The position numbers and the translations under genes were made by a program. DNA of 64,000 bases, taken from positions 1 through 64,000 of the forward strand of contig JAMLHJ010000011.1 in NCBI GenBank assembly GCA_023957245.1, written 5' to 3'. A model generated the notes under the pieces. The model saw only the letters and a program-made list of their open reading frames with translations. It made no database searches and was not told the origin of the DNA. How positions within the stretch are numbered: position 1 is the stretch's first letter; every line of letters begins with the position of its first letter. This DNA comes from Chitinophagales bacterium. Lineage in GTDB: Bacteria; Bacteroidota; Bacteroidia; Chitinophagales; JADIYW01. Below are positions 55,076 to 63,622 of this stretch, piece after piece.

Positions 55076-55135
55076 TCTTTAAAATTCATAATGATTACAC
55101 TTTCAAATTTTAGATAATATTCTTAAATTGGAAAG

Positions 55136-56416
55136 ATGTGTGATACTTTTATTTGCCCACCAACACATTCCAAATCAGGAAACTGGATTTTTGGCAAAAA
55201 CTCAGATAGAGAGCCAAATGAGATTCAGCTTATCAAAAAGCATCCTAGAAGAAATAATGCCAATGGAAAACAGAAATGTACTTATATAGAAGTAGAGCAT
55301 TCTCAAGAAACTTTAGCGACTATATTATCACAGCCATTTCAAATGTGGGGTGCAGAAATGGGCATGAATGAAAAAGGAGTTACCATTGGAAATGAAGCTG
55401 TATTTACCAAATTTTCATTTACTAATGACAATAATGGCCTTACAGGTATGGATATGCTACGTCTGGCTTTAGAAAGTTGCTCTAATGCAAAAGAAAGCTT
55501 AGAAAAAATTATTACACTGAATGAAAAGTATGGACAAAACGCAAATGGTGGATTTCGAGAGCGTTTTTTCTATCACAATAGTTTCCTAATTGCAGATTCT
55601 AATGAAGCCTATATTTTAGAAACCGCTGGAAAATTTTGGGCTATGGAAAAAGTAAAAACTTTCAGAGCGATTTCCAATGGACTTTCCATTGGTTCAAAAT
55701 ATGATGATATCCATCCTGAAGCTATTACTTACGCTCAAAATAAATCTTGGACAAAAAAGAATCAAACTTTTCATTTTGCCAATTCATTTTCAGCATTTTG
55801 GATGCCCAAATTAGCCAGATGCGATATTCGTAAAAAGTATTCTGAAAACCATCAACTAAATAAATTTGGAATTGAAGATGCATTTACCACTTTAAGAACT
55901 CATCATACAAATACTTCTTTCAAGCCACAAAACAGTAATACTGGTAGTGTCTGTATGCATGCCAATGGAATATTATGTCCTCATCAGACAACCTCTAGTA
56001 TGGTTGCAGAAATAAGAAAAGATAGACCTTCCACTCTATGGCTTACAGGTAGCTCCTCCCCTTGTTTGAGCATTTTCAAGCCATTTTATTTTCAATCAAC
56101 AGTCTTTTTTGAGAATGAAGACCATTGGTTAAATTGGGAGAAATTTCACCGTCAGGCAATTCATGATTATCAAAATGCGCATCATGAAATTGAACATCTG
56201 AGAAGAGAAAAAGAGATGGGTTGGATAAAAGCCGATAGTTTTATTATGGAACATCAAGAATATGAAAAACTACCTCATTTAAGTTTAAATGCCATTGAAG
56301 AAAGTGAGAAAATCTTACATCACCTCAATTCTATCAAATATTCCAATCACTCATCCTTTCTATATCGCCATTTTTGGAACAAACAAAACTCTAACCTAAG
56401 TCCACTTAAATCATGA
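55136..56416 (+). CDS. C69-family (secernin/dipeptidase-like) peptidase
   Basis: The 426-residue protein begins MCDTFICPPTHSKSGNWIFGKNSDR. Cys2 would become the N-terminal nucleophile after methionine removal, and NSDR is the family signature. Further motifs are GVTIGNEAVF and SNGLSIGSKYDDIHPEA. It belongs to the Ntn-hydrolase group C69 with secernins and U34 dipeptidases; the substrate is unknown. It overlaps the amine-oxidase gene by 4 bases, so both may act on the same kind of amino compound. Confidence 0.87.
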   Translation: MCDTFICPPTHSKSGNWIFGKNSDREPNEIQLIKKHPRRNNANGKQKCTYIEVEHSQETLATILSQPFQMWGAEMGMNEKGVTIGNEAVFTKFSFTNDNNGLTGMDMLRLALESCSNAKESLEKIITLNEKYGQNANGGFRERFFYHNSFLIADSNEAYILETAGKFWAMEKVKTFRAISNGLSIGSKYDDIHPEAITYAQNKSWTKKNQTFHFANSFSAFWMPKLARCDIRKKYSENHQLNKFGIEDAFTTLRTHHTNTSFKPQNSNTGSVCMHANGILCPHQTTSSMVAEIRKDRPSTLWLTGSSSPCLSIFKPFYFQSTVFFENEDHWLNWEKFHRQAIHDYQNAHHEIEHLRREKEMGWIKADSFIMEHQEYEKLPHLSLNAIEESEKILHHLNSIKYSNHSSFLYRHFWNKQNSNLSPLKS

Positions 56417-57762
56417 AAATTTTAGAAACAGATTTCATTATAATAGGTGCTGGATATGCGGGAATTGCAGCAGCTTCTAAATTACATCAAGCCAATAAAA
56501 ATTTCATTGTATTGGAAGCCAGAGATAGGATTGGAGGTAGAGTAAATACTCAAAAGATAGAAAATTCAGGAGAGACAATCGATGTCGGAGCGCAATGGAT
56601 AGGACCTACTCAAAATCTGATATGGGAATGGGTAAGAAAGCATCAAGTTGAAGTTTTTGATTGTTATGATGAAGGAAAAAATATTTATCACTACAATGGA
56701 AAAACAAAAACCTATAAAGGTACGATACCTAAAATGAACCCTATCGCTTTGATTGATTTGGGTATAGCAATGGAACGTCTCAATAAAATGAGCAAAAAAA
56801 TCAATTTAGAAGCTCCTTGGTCAATATCTGATGCTGAAAAATGGGATGGCGAAACAATGGAAACTTGGATAAACAAAAATATAAAAACCAAAGCAGCCAG
56901 AGTAGCTATGCATATTGGACTTGAAACCGTTTTTGCATGTCAAGCTTCTGAGATTTCATTATTGCATTTCTTATTCTATTGCCATTCAGGTAAAGATTTA
57001 GATACTTTATTAGGAGTTACTAATGGTGCTCAACAGGCCTTGTTTATTGAAGGAACTCAAAATTTGATTACTCATGAAGCCCATGCATTTAAAGAAAATA
57101 TACAATTGAACCAAGTAGTAAAATATATTTCTCAAGACAAGGAAAAGGTCATAGTTAAAACCGATTCATTAGAAGTTTATGCCCGAAAGGTTATAGTCGC
57201 TATTCCTCCAGCATTATGTCAAAAAATCACTTTTCATCCTGCTTTAAGCCAAAGAAAATCTCAATTATTTCAACGAATGCCAATGGGTGCTGCAATGAAA
57301 TGCTTTGTTATCTATGACTCTCCATTTTGGAGAAAAGATGGATTTTCTGGACAAATAGTAAGTGACAAAGCTCCTTTACATGTCAGTTTTGATTGCTCAA
57401 AGCCCAATGGGAAAGGTATTATCTTATTTTTTGTTGAAGGGAAAAATGCAAGAGATTTTATTGAACTGTCTCTTAACGAAAGAAAAGAAAAAGTAATATC
57501 TATCCTTCAATCTTTTTATGGCAACGAAGCTTTCAATTTCATAGATTATATAGATAAATGTTGGACAGAAGAAGAATTTAGTGGAGGATGTTATGCAGGT
57601 AATTTCACACCAGGTTCATGGACACAGTTTGGTAAAGCACTTAGAACTCCAGAAGGCAATATTCATTGGGCAGGAACAGAAACTGCAACTCATTGGTGCG
57701 GATATATGGATGGAGCCATATCGTCTGGCTATCGGGCTGCAGAAGAAATTTTGAATAGCTAA
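56413..57762 (+). CDS. flavin-containing monoamine oxidase family protein
   Basis: The 449-residue flavoprotein has the FAD-binding motif IIGAGYAGIAAASKL, EARDRIGGRVNTQ, IDVGAQWIGPTQ and the C-terminal FAD motif GTETATHWCGYMDGAISSGYRAA. The covalent-flavin cysteine of animal MAO is not conserved in the same way here (CGYMDG). It likely oxidises primary or secondary amines to imines with hydrogen peroxide release. It overlaps the C69 peptidase gene and is probably co-transcribed with it. Confidence 0.9.
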   Translation: MKILETDFIIIGAGYAGIAAASKLHQANKNFIVLEARDRIGGRVNTQKIENSGETIDVGAQWIGPTQNLIWEWVRKHQVEVFDCYDEGKNIYHYNGKTKTYKGTIPKMNPIALIDLGIAMERLNKMSKKINLEAPWSISDAEKWDGETMETWINKNIKTKAARVAMHIGLETVFACQASEISLLHFLFYCHSGKDLDTLLGVTNGAQQALFIEGTQNLITHEAHAFKENIQLNQVVKYISQDKEKVIVKTDSLEVYARKVIVAIPPALCQKITFHPALSQRKSQLFQRMPMGAAMKCFVIYDSPFWRKDGFSGQIVSDKAPLHVSFDCSKPNGKGIILFFVEGKNARDFIELSLNERKEKVISILQSFYGNEAFNFIDYIDKCWTEEEFSGGCYAGNFTPGSWTQFGKALRTPEGNIHWAGTETATHWCGYMDGAISSGYRAAEEILNS

Positions 57763-57820
57763 ATAATCTTATAATATTCTGTTGGTTAAATGTGATTTAT
57801 GGGTTCACATAATTATTTAT

Positions 57821-57828
57821 TATCTTTG
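57821..57828 (+). promoter_or_regulatory. ahcY -7 box TATCTTTG
   Basis: An exact TAnnTTTG match lies 18 bases before the ahcY ATG, after the stop of the oxidase gene, so ahcY has its own promoter. Confidence 0.55.
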
Positions 57829-57846
57829 TAGGCTAAAAATTTAAAA

Positions 57847-59169
57847 ATGTCACAAAAACCAGCAATCGAATTGACGCTACCATACAAAGTGAAAGATATT
57901 TCATTGGCAGAATGGGGTCGTAAAGAAATAGAATTAGCAGAAGCTGAAATGCCTGGACTAATGGCTTTAAGAGAAGAGTTTGGACCTTCTCAACCATTAA
58001 AAGGTGCAAGAATAGCAGGTTGTCTGCACATGACTATCCAGACTGCAGTATTAATAGAAACTTTAGTGGCTTTAGGTGCTGAAGTCAAATGGTCTTCTTG
58101 TAATATTTTCTCAACTCAAGACCACGCAGCAGCAGCTATTGCAGCAGCAGGTGTTCCAGTATATGCATGGAAAGGAATGAATGAAGAAGAATTCAATTGG
58201 TGTATTGAGCAGACTTTATTTTTTGGCTCTGAAGATAGACCATTAAATATGATTCTAGATGACGGTGGAGATTTGACTAATATGGTTCTTGATGTCTATC
58301 CTGAACTTGTAAAATATGTTAAAGGGCTCTCTGAAGAAACAACAACTGGTGTTCACAGATTGTACGAAAGAGTACAAAATGGTACTCTTCCTATCCCTGC
58401 AATCAATATCAATGACTCAGTAACAAAATCCAAATTTGACAACAAATACGGATGTAGAGAAAGTTGCGTTGATGCTATTCGCCGTGCTACTGATGTGATG
58501 ATAGCAGGAAAAGTAGCAGTTGTTGCTGGCTATGGTGATGTAGGAAAAGGCTCTGCAGAATCATTAAGAGGTGCAGGAGCTAGAGTAATTGTTACAGAAA
58601 TCGACCCTATTTGTGCTCTGCAAGCAGCAATGGAAGGTTTTGAAGTGAAAAAAATGATTGATGCAGCAAAAGAAGCTGATATCATCGTTACAACTACTGG
58701 CTGTAGAGATATTGTTACTGGAGATGTCTTTAAAGTATTAAAAGACAAAGCAATCGTAAGTAATATTGGCCATTTCGATATTGAAATAGATATGGCATGG
58801 TTGAACAAAAATTATGGTCATAGTAAAATTGAAATCAAACCTCAAGTGGACAAATACACAATTGATGGGAAAGATATCATTGTATTAGCAGAAGGACGTT
58901 TAATGAATTTAGGCTGTGCTACTGGGCACCCTTCTTTCGTGATGAGTAACTCTTTCACTAACCAAGTTTTGGCTCAATTGGAAATATGGACAAACACAGA
59001 CAAATATGAAAACAATGTCTATGTACTTCCTAAACATTTGGATGAGAAAGTAGCTAGACTTCACTTGAAAAAAATCGGTGTTGAATTAGATGTTTTGACT
59101 GATACTCAATCTCAATACCTTAATATCCCTGCTGAAGGTCCATACAAACCTGATTATTACAGATATTAA
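57847..59169 (+). CDS. ahcY: adenosylhomocysteinase
   Basis: The 440-residue enzyme hydrolyses S-adenosylhomocysteine to adenosine and homocysteine, removing the product of methylation. Visible motifs are [32 protein letters not shown], the NAD loop [17 protein letters not shown], and the C-terminal [10 protein letters not shown] with the conserved lysine and tyrosine. Length fits the bacterial form. It has its own promoter and a good terminator at 59189-59219. Confidence 0.98.
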   Translation: MSQKPAIELTLPYKVKDISLAEWGRKEIELAEAEMPGLMALREEFGPSQPLKGARIAGCLHMTIQTAVLIETLVALGAEVKWSSCNIFSTQDHAAAAIAAAGVPVYAWKGMNEEEFNWCIEQTLFFGSEDRPLNMILDDGGDLTNMVLDVYPELVKYVKGLSEETTTGVHRLYERVQNGTLPIPAININDSVTKSKFDNKYGCRESCVDAIRRATDVMIAGKVAVVAGYGDVGKGSAESLRGAGARVIVTEIDPICALQAAMEGFEVKKMIDAAKEADIIVTTTGCRDIVTGDVFKVLKDKAIVSNIGHFDIEIDMAWLNKNYGHSKIEIKPQVDKYTIDGKDIIVLAEGRLMNLGCATGHPSFVMSNSFTNQVLAQLEIWTNTDKYENNVYVLPKHLDEKVARLHLKKIGVELDVLTDTQSQYLNIPAEGPYKPDYYRY

Positions 59170-59188
59170 TCAAAATAAATTTTCTAAT

Positions 59189-59219
59189 AAAAGGCTGTTC
59201 AAATTTTGGGCAGCCTTTT
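59189..59219 (+). terminator. ahcY terminator
   Basis: A 9-bp stem AAAAGGCTG/CAGCCTTTT encloses a 13-base loop and is followed by TTTT. It lies only 3 bases upstream of the next promoter box. Confidence 0.8.
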
Positions 59220-59221
59220 GT

Positions 59222-59229
59222 TATTTTTG
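59222..59229 (+). promoter_or_regulatory. -7 box TATTTTTG of gene 59234
   Basis: An exact TAnnTTTG match ends 4 bases before the GTG start, so the mRNA would have almost no leader. Confidence 0.45.
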
Positions 59230-59233
59230 TACT

Positions 59234-59911
59234 GTGAAAAATATATTTTACTTTTTTCTTGTACTGATTATTCCCTTTAGTAGTAACGGGCAAGCATCCA
59301 ACCAATGGGTGAGTCAGCAACTGAATTCTACCGTCTCAGTTTTCTTCCCTAGCATGCCACAAAAAAATGACACATTGGGGCAGACTTTGTTCCACTATAC
59401 TGAAGGAGATGATGTGATGATAGCTTCTACCACACTCATTCCTGACTCTTTATTTTCTCAAACAAATATTAATCTAGATACTGTATTAAATAATTTTATA
59501 CAAAGTTCAATTCAAGGGGCTACGACATTGATTTATTCTAAAACAATGTATAAAAATCAAAATGCGATATTTTACAAAGTCAGAATCGATGACGAACTCA
59601 ATCCCATCAAAGGGCTTATCGTAGATAGTTATAATTTTATTCTGGAAGATACCATTTATAGCATTTCTTATCTAAGATATCATGCCAAAGAGTTGTATAA
59701 TTACAATCAGCAACGCAAGTATTTTGATATGGTAGAGATTCATTCTATAGATCATATTTCTACCGATTCTGCTACAAATTCTAATACTGATATTTCTATT
59801 CCAGGAAGTGACACTACCTCAAAGAATCATATTCCATTTATTGCGCTGATTTTAGTAATAGCTATAGGAGTTGCTATATTTTATAACAAAAAGAGAAAAA
59901 ATATCTCTTAA
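59234..59911 (+). CDS. secreted/anchored hypothetical protein
   Basis: The 225-residue protein starts with GTG and has a signal peptide (to about NGQA, residue 20), a beta-rich outer domain (about 21-175), a Ser/Thr/Asn-rich stretch and a single C-terminal transmembrane helix (IPFIALILVIAIGVAIFY) followed by a basic tail. The topology is thus an exported domain anchored in the inner membrane. I recognise no family. It ends 2 bases from the convergent gene. Confidence 0.6.
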   Translation: MKNIFYFFLVLIIPFSSNGQASNQWVSQQLNSTVSVFFPSMPQKNDTLGQTLFHYTEGDDVMIASTTLIPDSLFSQTNINLDTVLNNFIQSSIQGATTLIYSKTMYKNQNAIFYKVRIDDELNPIKGLIVDSYNFILEDTIYSISYLRYHAKELYNYNQQRKYFDMVEIHSIDHISTDSATNSNTDISIPGSDTTSKNHIPFIALILVIAIGVAIFYNKKRKNIS

Positions 59912-59913
59912 AA

Positions 59914-60465
59914 TTACTTTATTCCTTTTTGGATTTCATACTCGGTACATTCCTTTAGGATTTTTTGCATCAATTCAGAGCGAGTTTCTTCAGGCAATTT
60001 ATTAATCTCTACAAATGAAATTCCTATATCCTTGTATTTCGCATAAGCACAATCACAGACATTATTTCGTTTCTCCTTATTTCTAGAAAAATTCTTTTTC
60101 AGTCCTTTATAACAACCTTTCTTAAACAGATATTCCTCTTTCAATATTTCATTATTACTAGCTTCAGCACAAGCAATACCTCTTTTATGATAATCTTCAC
60201 TTCCAGATAATGCAACAATTGCATCCATATCATCAAAACTAACTCCAGATTCTTTAATTATACTTATAAAACTTTCAAATAAACAGCTACAAAAATAATC
60301 TGCATTGACATTAATCTTTTTATTCTGCCTTATTTCTTCCATACAAGGTGTATAAACAAAATCTTTCAAGATTTCTATGCTACTAATGGAGTCATTTTCA
60401 TCACCAGCCTGAGCTACTTGAATAGTCACCCAATTGAATAGGATAAAAAACAAAAAATACCTCAT
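59914..60465 (-). CDS. secreted cysteine-rich protein with internal duplication
   Basis: The 183-residue protein has a signal peptide (to about AQAG, residue 21) and eight cysteines in two similar halves. The first has Cys41, Cys59-x-Cys61 and Cys99; the second has Cys118, Cys137-x-Cys139 and Cys173. Each CxC is followed by a helix and then G(V/I)SF. Four disulfides are possible. The function is unknown. It is 1 base downstream of lgt and probably co-transcribed with it. Confidence 0.65.
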   Translation of the reverse strand: MRYFLFFILFNWVTIQVAQAGDENDSISSIEILKDFVYTPCMEEIRQNKKINVNADYFCSCLFESFISIIKESGVSFDDMDAIVALSGSEDYHKRGIACAEASNNEILKEEYLFKKGCYKGLKKNFSRNKEKRNNVCDCAYAKYKDIGISFVEINKLPEETRSELMQKILKECTEYEIQKGIK

Positions 60466-60466
60466 G

Positions 60467-61273
60467 CTAAATAGTTTTCCTTTTCAATGAATAATAAAGC
60501 AAACCCAATCCCATCAACACAAATGGAACACTCAATAATTGACCACTATTCAGCCCAAAAGCAACAATCTCACTATAATCTGATTTCCAAAACTCCCATA
60601 AAATTCTGAAAGATAACATCAGTATAAAAAATATAGCTGACATCAATCCTTCCCTTACTTTTCCATTGCTAGAAACATACAAATAGGATAAAATGCCAAA
60701 TACTAACGCATAACTTGCTGATTCAAACAACATGATAGGTATTCTAGGAAAATCTTCTCCATTCTGTACAAATACAACACCCCATGAACCATCTGTAGGT
60801 AAACCGACAATTTCTGAATTGAAGAAATTACCCAATCTGATAAATGTCGCTGCCAATGCAACTACCCAACAAATTCTATCTAAGAGCCATAAATAGGAAT
60901 AACCTTTATGCTTCTTCATGAAAATATATAATGCAGGTAGTATCGTAAATATCGCTCCATGGCTAGCTAACCCTCCTTCCCAAATTTTAAAAATTTCTAA
61001 AGGATGTTCAATAAAATAATAATGAAAATCATAAAAAAGGCAATGTCCAAGCCTAGCTCCAATGATAGTTGCTAAAAACATATACATCACCAAATCATCT
61101 AAATCTTCAATTTTCTTGTTTTCCTTTTTAGCGATATAGACAAATAAATAATAACCAATAAAAAATGATAGCCCAAACAATAAGCTATACCATCTCACAC
61201 TGAGAAACCCTAAAAAATTGGAAACAATCTCTGGGGAAGTATTCCAATAAAATACAAAATTCAATAAGTTCAT
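60467..61273 (-). CDS. lgt: prolipoprotein diacylglyceryl transferase
   Basis: The 268-residue polytopic enzyme has about seven membrane helices and the Lgt motifs GARLGHCLFYD, GGLASHGAI and FIRLGNFFNSEIVG with the essential arginine and asparagine. It attaches diacylglycerol to the lipobox cysteine of prelipoproteins, several of which are encoded in this window. The start is placed at MNLLNFVFYWN. It is followed by the cysteine-rich protein gene. Confidence 0.96.
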   Translation of the reverse strand: MNLLNFVFYWNTSPEIVSNFLGFLSVRWYSLLFGLSFFIGYYLFVYIAKKENKKIEDLDDLVMYMFLATIIGARLGHCLFYDFHYYFIEHPLEIFKIWEGGLASHGAIFTILPALYIFMKKHKGYSYLWLLDRICWVVALAATFIRLGNFFNSEIVGLPTDGSWGVVFVQNGEDFPRIPIMLFESASYALVFGILSYLYVSSNGKVREGLMSAIFFILMLSFRILWEFWKSDYSEIVAFGLNSGQLLSVPFVLMGLGLLYYSLKRKTI

Positions 61274-61514
61274 CTTAAAATATCTATCAAATGTATGAAA
61301 AACAGAACAACAAGAGGAATATCTTCTTATAAATATTAGCTATTGAAATACTTACCGCTATTAGATTTATCTTCAATATTTCTCAAATATCTACTTCAAT
61401 ACACCCAGTATATTCCTCCAAAACCATTATTAATCATTTCTAGCACTCAAAAAAGGCAAAATGATTAAGAATATTTAATATTACAATTTTAAACTTTTAC
61501 CTATTTTTGTACAA

Positions 61515-61577
61515 ATGAACCAAGAATTGTTTACCCACCCTATTATTTGGGGGCTTAATTTTGAATGTAGGCCTTGA
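61515..61577 (+). CDS. 20-residue candidate leader peptide of the arginine operon
   Basis: The ATG lies 5 bases after the -7 box, so it is at or near the 5' end of the mRNA. The peptide reads MNQELFTHPII then WGLNFECRP; there is one arginine codon (AGG), third from the stop codon. The stop TGA sits in the loop of the GGCC-TTGA-GGCC hairpin. The evidence is position and structure only. Confidence 0.4.
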   Translation: MNQELFTHPIIWGLNFECRP

Positions 61578-61598
61578 GGCCGGCTCATTTTTTCCCAG

Positions 61599-61621
61599 AG
61601 GTGAATTACACCTTATTTTTT
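61599..61621 (+). terminator. leader hairpin with T-run (possible attenuator)
   Basis: AGGTG-AATTA-CACCT forms a 5-bp stem with a 5-base loop and is followed by TATTTTTT. It lies before the first gene of the operon. Confidence 0.5.
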
Positions 61622-61679
61622 CTATCCTTTTATTTTTTGGTTGAAACCTTTTTATTAAAAGTATTATTTCTAATTGATA

Positions 61680-62393
61680 GTGAAAATTAATAAAGATAAA
61701 AAATTTATAGTCCATGTAGCCACAGTGGCTCATACAATGTATGCAGAAGAAATTTGCCATGCGATGGAAGATTCTGCTAAAAAAAGAGGTACAGGAATCG
61801 CTAAACGAAAACCTGAATATATCTCTCAAAAAATGCTGGAAGGCAAAGCTATTATTGCACTATCTAATGAAGGTGAATGGGCTGGTTTCTGTTATATTGA
61901 AGTGTGGGAAGGCAAAAATTACGTTGCCAATTCAGGTCTTATTGTATCTGAAAAGTTCAGAAACGCAGGATTAGCAAAAAAAATCAAAGAGAAAGCATTT
62001 GAATTAACACGCAAAAAATATCCAGATGCCAAAATGTTTGGTATCACTACTAGCCTTGCTGTCATGAAAATCAACTCTGAATTAGGATACAAACCAGTTA
62101 CCTTTTCTGAGCTGACTCAAGATGATGCATTTTGGAGTGGGTGCCAAAGTTGTGTCAATTATGACATTCTGATGAGGACAAACAGAAAAATCTGCCTTTG
62201 TACAGGAATGTTATACGACCCTAAAGCAGATAAGAAAAAACAATTTGTCGAAGGGCTAAAAAAACAAAACACCAATAAAAAAATACCGAATAAACTATCT
62301 GTTCCTAAAACTCAAAAAAATACAGTAGCTAAAGGTCTAAAAAAAGCAACAAAAAATAAATTGAACACTTCTAATACAGAGACAAATGACTGA
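61680..62393 (+). CDS. GNAT-family N-acetyltransferase of the arginine cluster
   Basis: I start at GTG 61680, six bases after an in-frame TTG, giving 237 residues. A GNAT core (WAGFCYIEVWEG...NSGLIVSEKFRNAGLAKKIKEKAF) is followed by a cysteine pair set C-x2-C (155, 158) and C-x-C (172, 174) and a long Lys/Thr/Asn-rich tail that is probably disordered. Genes of this type head the arginine operon in many Bacteroidota and are the best candidate for glutamate N-acetylation; that role is inferred. The end overlaps argG by 8 bases. Confidence 0.8.
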   Translation: MKINKDKKFIVHVATVAHTMYAEEICHAMEDSAKKRGTGIAKRKPEYISQKMLEGKAIIALSNEGEWAGFCYIEVWEGKNYVANSGLIVSEKFRNAGLAKKIKEKAFELTRKKYPDAKMFGITTSLAVMKINSELGYKPVTFSELTQDDAFWSGCQSCVNYDILMRTNRKICLCTGMLYDPKADKKKQFVEGLKKQNTNKKIPNKLSVPKTQKNTVAKGLKKATKNKLNTSNTETND

Positions 62394-63597
62394 AAATAAA
62401 AAAGTAGTTCTCGCATATAGTGGCGGGCTAGATACTTCATTTTGTGTAAAATATCTCAATGAAGATAAAGGACTTGATGTATATGCCATCACAGTGAATA
62501 CTGGTGGATTTAGCGACCAACAAATAGCTGATATTAAAACAAGAGCATTATCTCTAGGCGTAAAAGAGTATGTGGCTCAAGATATTACTAGAGAATATTA
62601 CGATAAATGTTTGAAATATCTCATTTTCGGGAATGTCCTAAAAAACAATACTTACCCATTATCTGTCAGTGCAGAAAGAGTTTTTCAAGCCATAGCTGTC
62701 GCTGAATATGCCAAATCTATCGGTGCTGAATATATTGCTCATGGTAGTACTGGAGCAGGAAACGACCAAGTACGTTTTGATATGATTTTTAATATTGTAC
62801 TTCCAGAAGCTGAAATTATCACACCAATAAGAGATTTGAGATTGAGTCGTGAAGAAGAAATCGAATATCTAAAAGCAAAAGGTGTAGAAATAGATGCTGA
62901 AAAAGCAAAATATTCTATCAATCAAGGTGTATGGGGAACTTCTGTCGGAGGAAAAGAAACTTTAACTTCTGACCAAACTTTACCAGAATCTGCTTATCCT
63001 ACTCAATTAACTCAACAAGGTTCCGAAGAAATCACTATCTCTTTTGAAAAAGGTGAACCTATTGCTCTTAATGGAAAAAAATTCAATCATCCTATCGAAC
63101 TCATTCAAGAATTGAATAGTATTGCTGCACCTTATGCAATAGGTAGAGATATACATGTAGGAGATACTATCATAGGTATCAAAGGTCGTGTAGGATTTGA
63201 AGCGGCTGCACCTATTATCCTTATTAAAGCCCATCATTTATTGGAAAAACATACACTGACCAAACAACAATTGACTTGGAAAGATATGCTATCCAATCCT
63301 TACGGAAATTTCTTACATGAAGGATTATTCTATGAACCTGTGATGAGAGATTTTGAAGCATTTTTCAGCTCTACACAAGCACATGTTACAGGCGACGTTA
63401 TCATCAGTCTAAGACCTTATCAATTCTCGACTATAGGCATACGCTCTCCTTATGATTTGATGCAAAGTAAATTTGGCACTTATGGAGAAGTAAATAATAC
63501 ATGGTCAGGGGAAGATGTCAAAGGATTTGCCAAAATATTTTCCAATCAGATAATGATTCATACCAAAGTCAAAGAAGCTGCTGAAAATAACAAATAG
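62386..63597 (+). CDS. argG: argininosuccinate synthase
   Basis: The 403-residue enzyme joins citrulline and aspartate with ATP. The nucleotide motif is VVLAYSGGLDTSFC, and AHGSTGAGNDQVRF and YSINQGVWGTSVGG follow. It belongs to the branch in which argG lies beside argC, as commonly in Bacteroidota. It overlaps the GNAT gene by 8 bases and is 25 bases before argC. Confidence 0.96.
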   Translation: MTENKKVVLAYSGGLDTSFCVKYLNEDKGLDVYAITVNTGGFSDQQIADIKTRALSLGVKEYVAQDITREYYDKCLKYLIFGNVLKNNTYPLSVSAERVFQAIAVAEYAKSIGAEYIAHGSTGAGNDQVRFDMIFNIVLPEAEIITPIRDLRLSREEEIEYLKAKGVEIDAEKAKYSINQGVWGTSVGGKETLTSDQTLPESAYPTQLTQQGSEEITISFEKGEPIALNGKKFNHPIELIQELNSIAAPYAIGRDIHVGDTIIGIKGRVGFEAAAPIILIKAHHLLEKHTLTKQQLTWKDMLSNPYGNFLHEGLFYEPVMRDFEAFFSSTQAHVTGDVIISLRPYQFSTIGIRSPYDLMQSKFGTYGEVNNTWSGEDVKGFAKIFSNQIMIHTKVKEAAENNK

Positions 63598-63622
63598 TAC
63601 TTTGACAAAAGATAATATAACA

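Larger units (their letters stand above)
61274..61679 (+). promoter_or_regulatory. arginine operon leader region
   Basis: This gap of about 400 bases between divergent lgt and the GNAT gene holds, in order: a 10-base inverted repeat TTAATCATTT/AAATGATTAA (61430-61439 and 61459-61468), an exact -7 box TATTTTTG (61502-61509), a leader ORF (61515-61577), and three hairpins that each run into T-tracts. These are at about 61569-61593, at 61599-61621, and a weak one at about 61639-61655. The organisation suggests control of the arginine genes by transcription attenuation. Confidence 0.5.

Noticed and set aside
61497..61829. 110-codon minus-strand frame over the arginine leader
   Set aside because: It runs antisense through the GNAT gene start and the leader; composition is rich in Phe/Ser/Cys as expected for antisense of AT-rich coding sequence.
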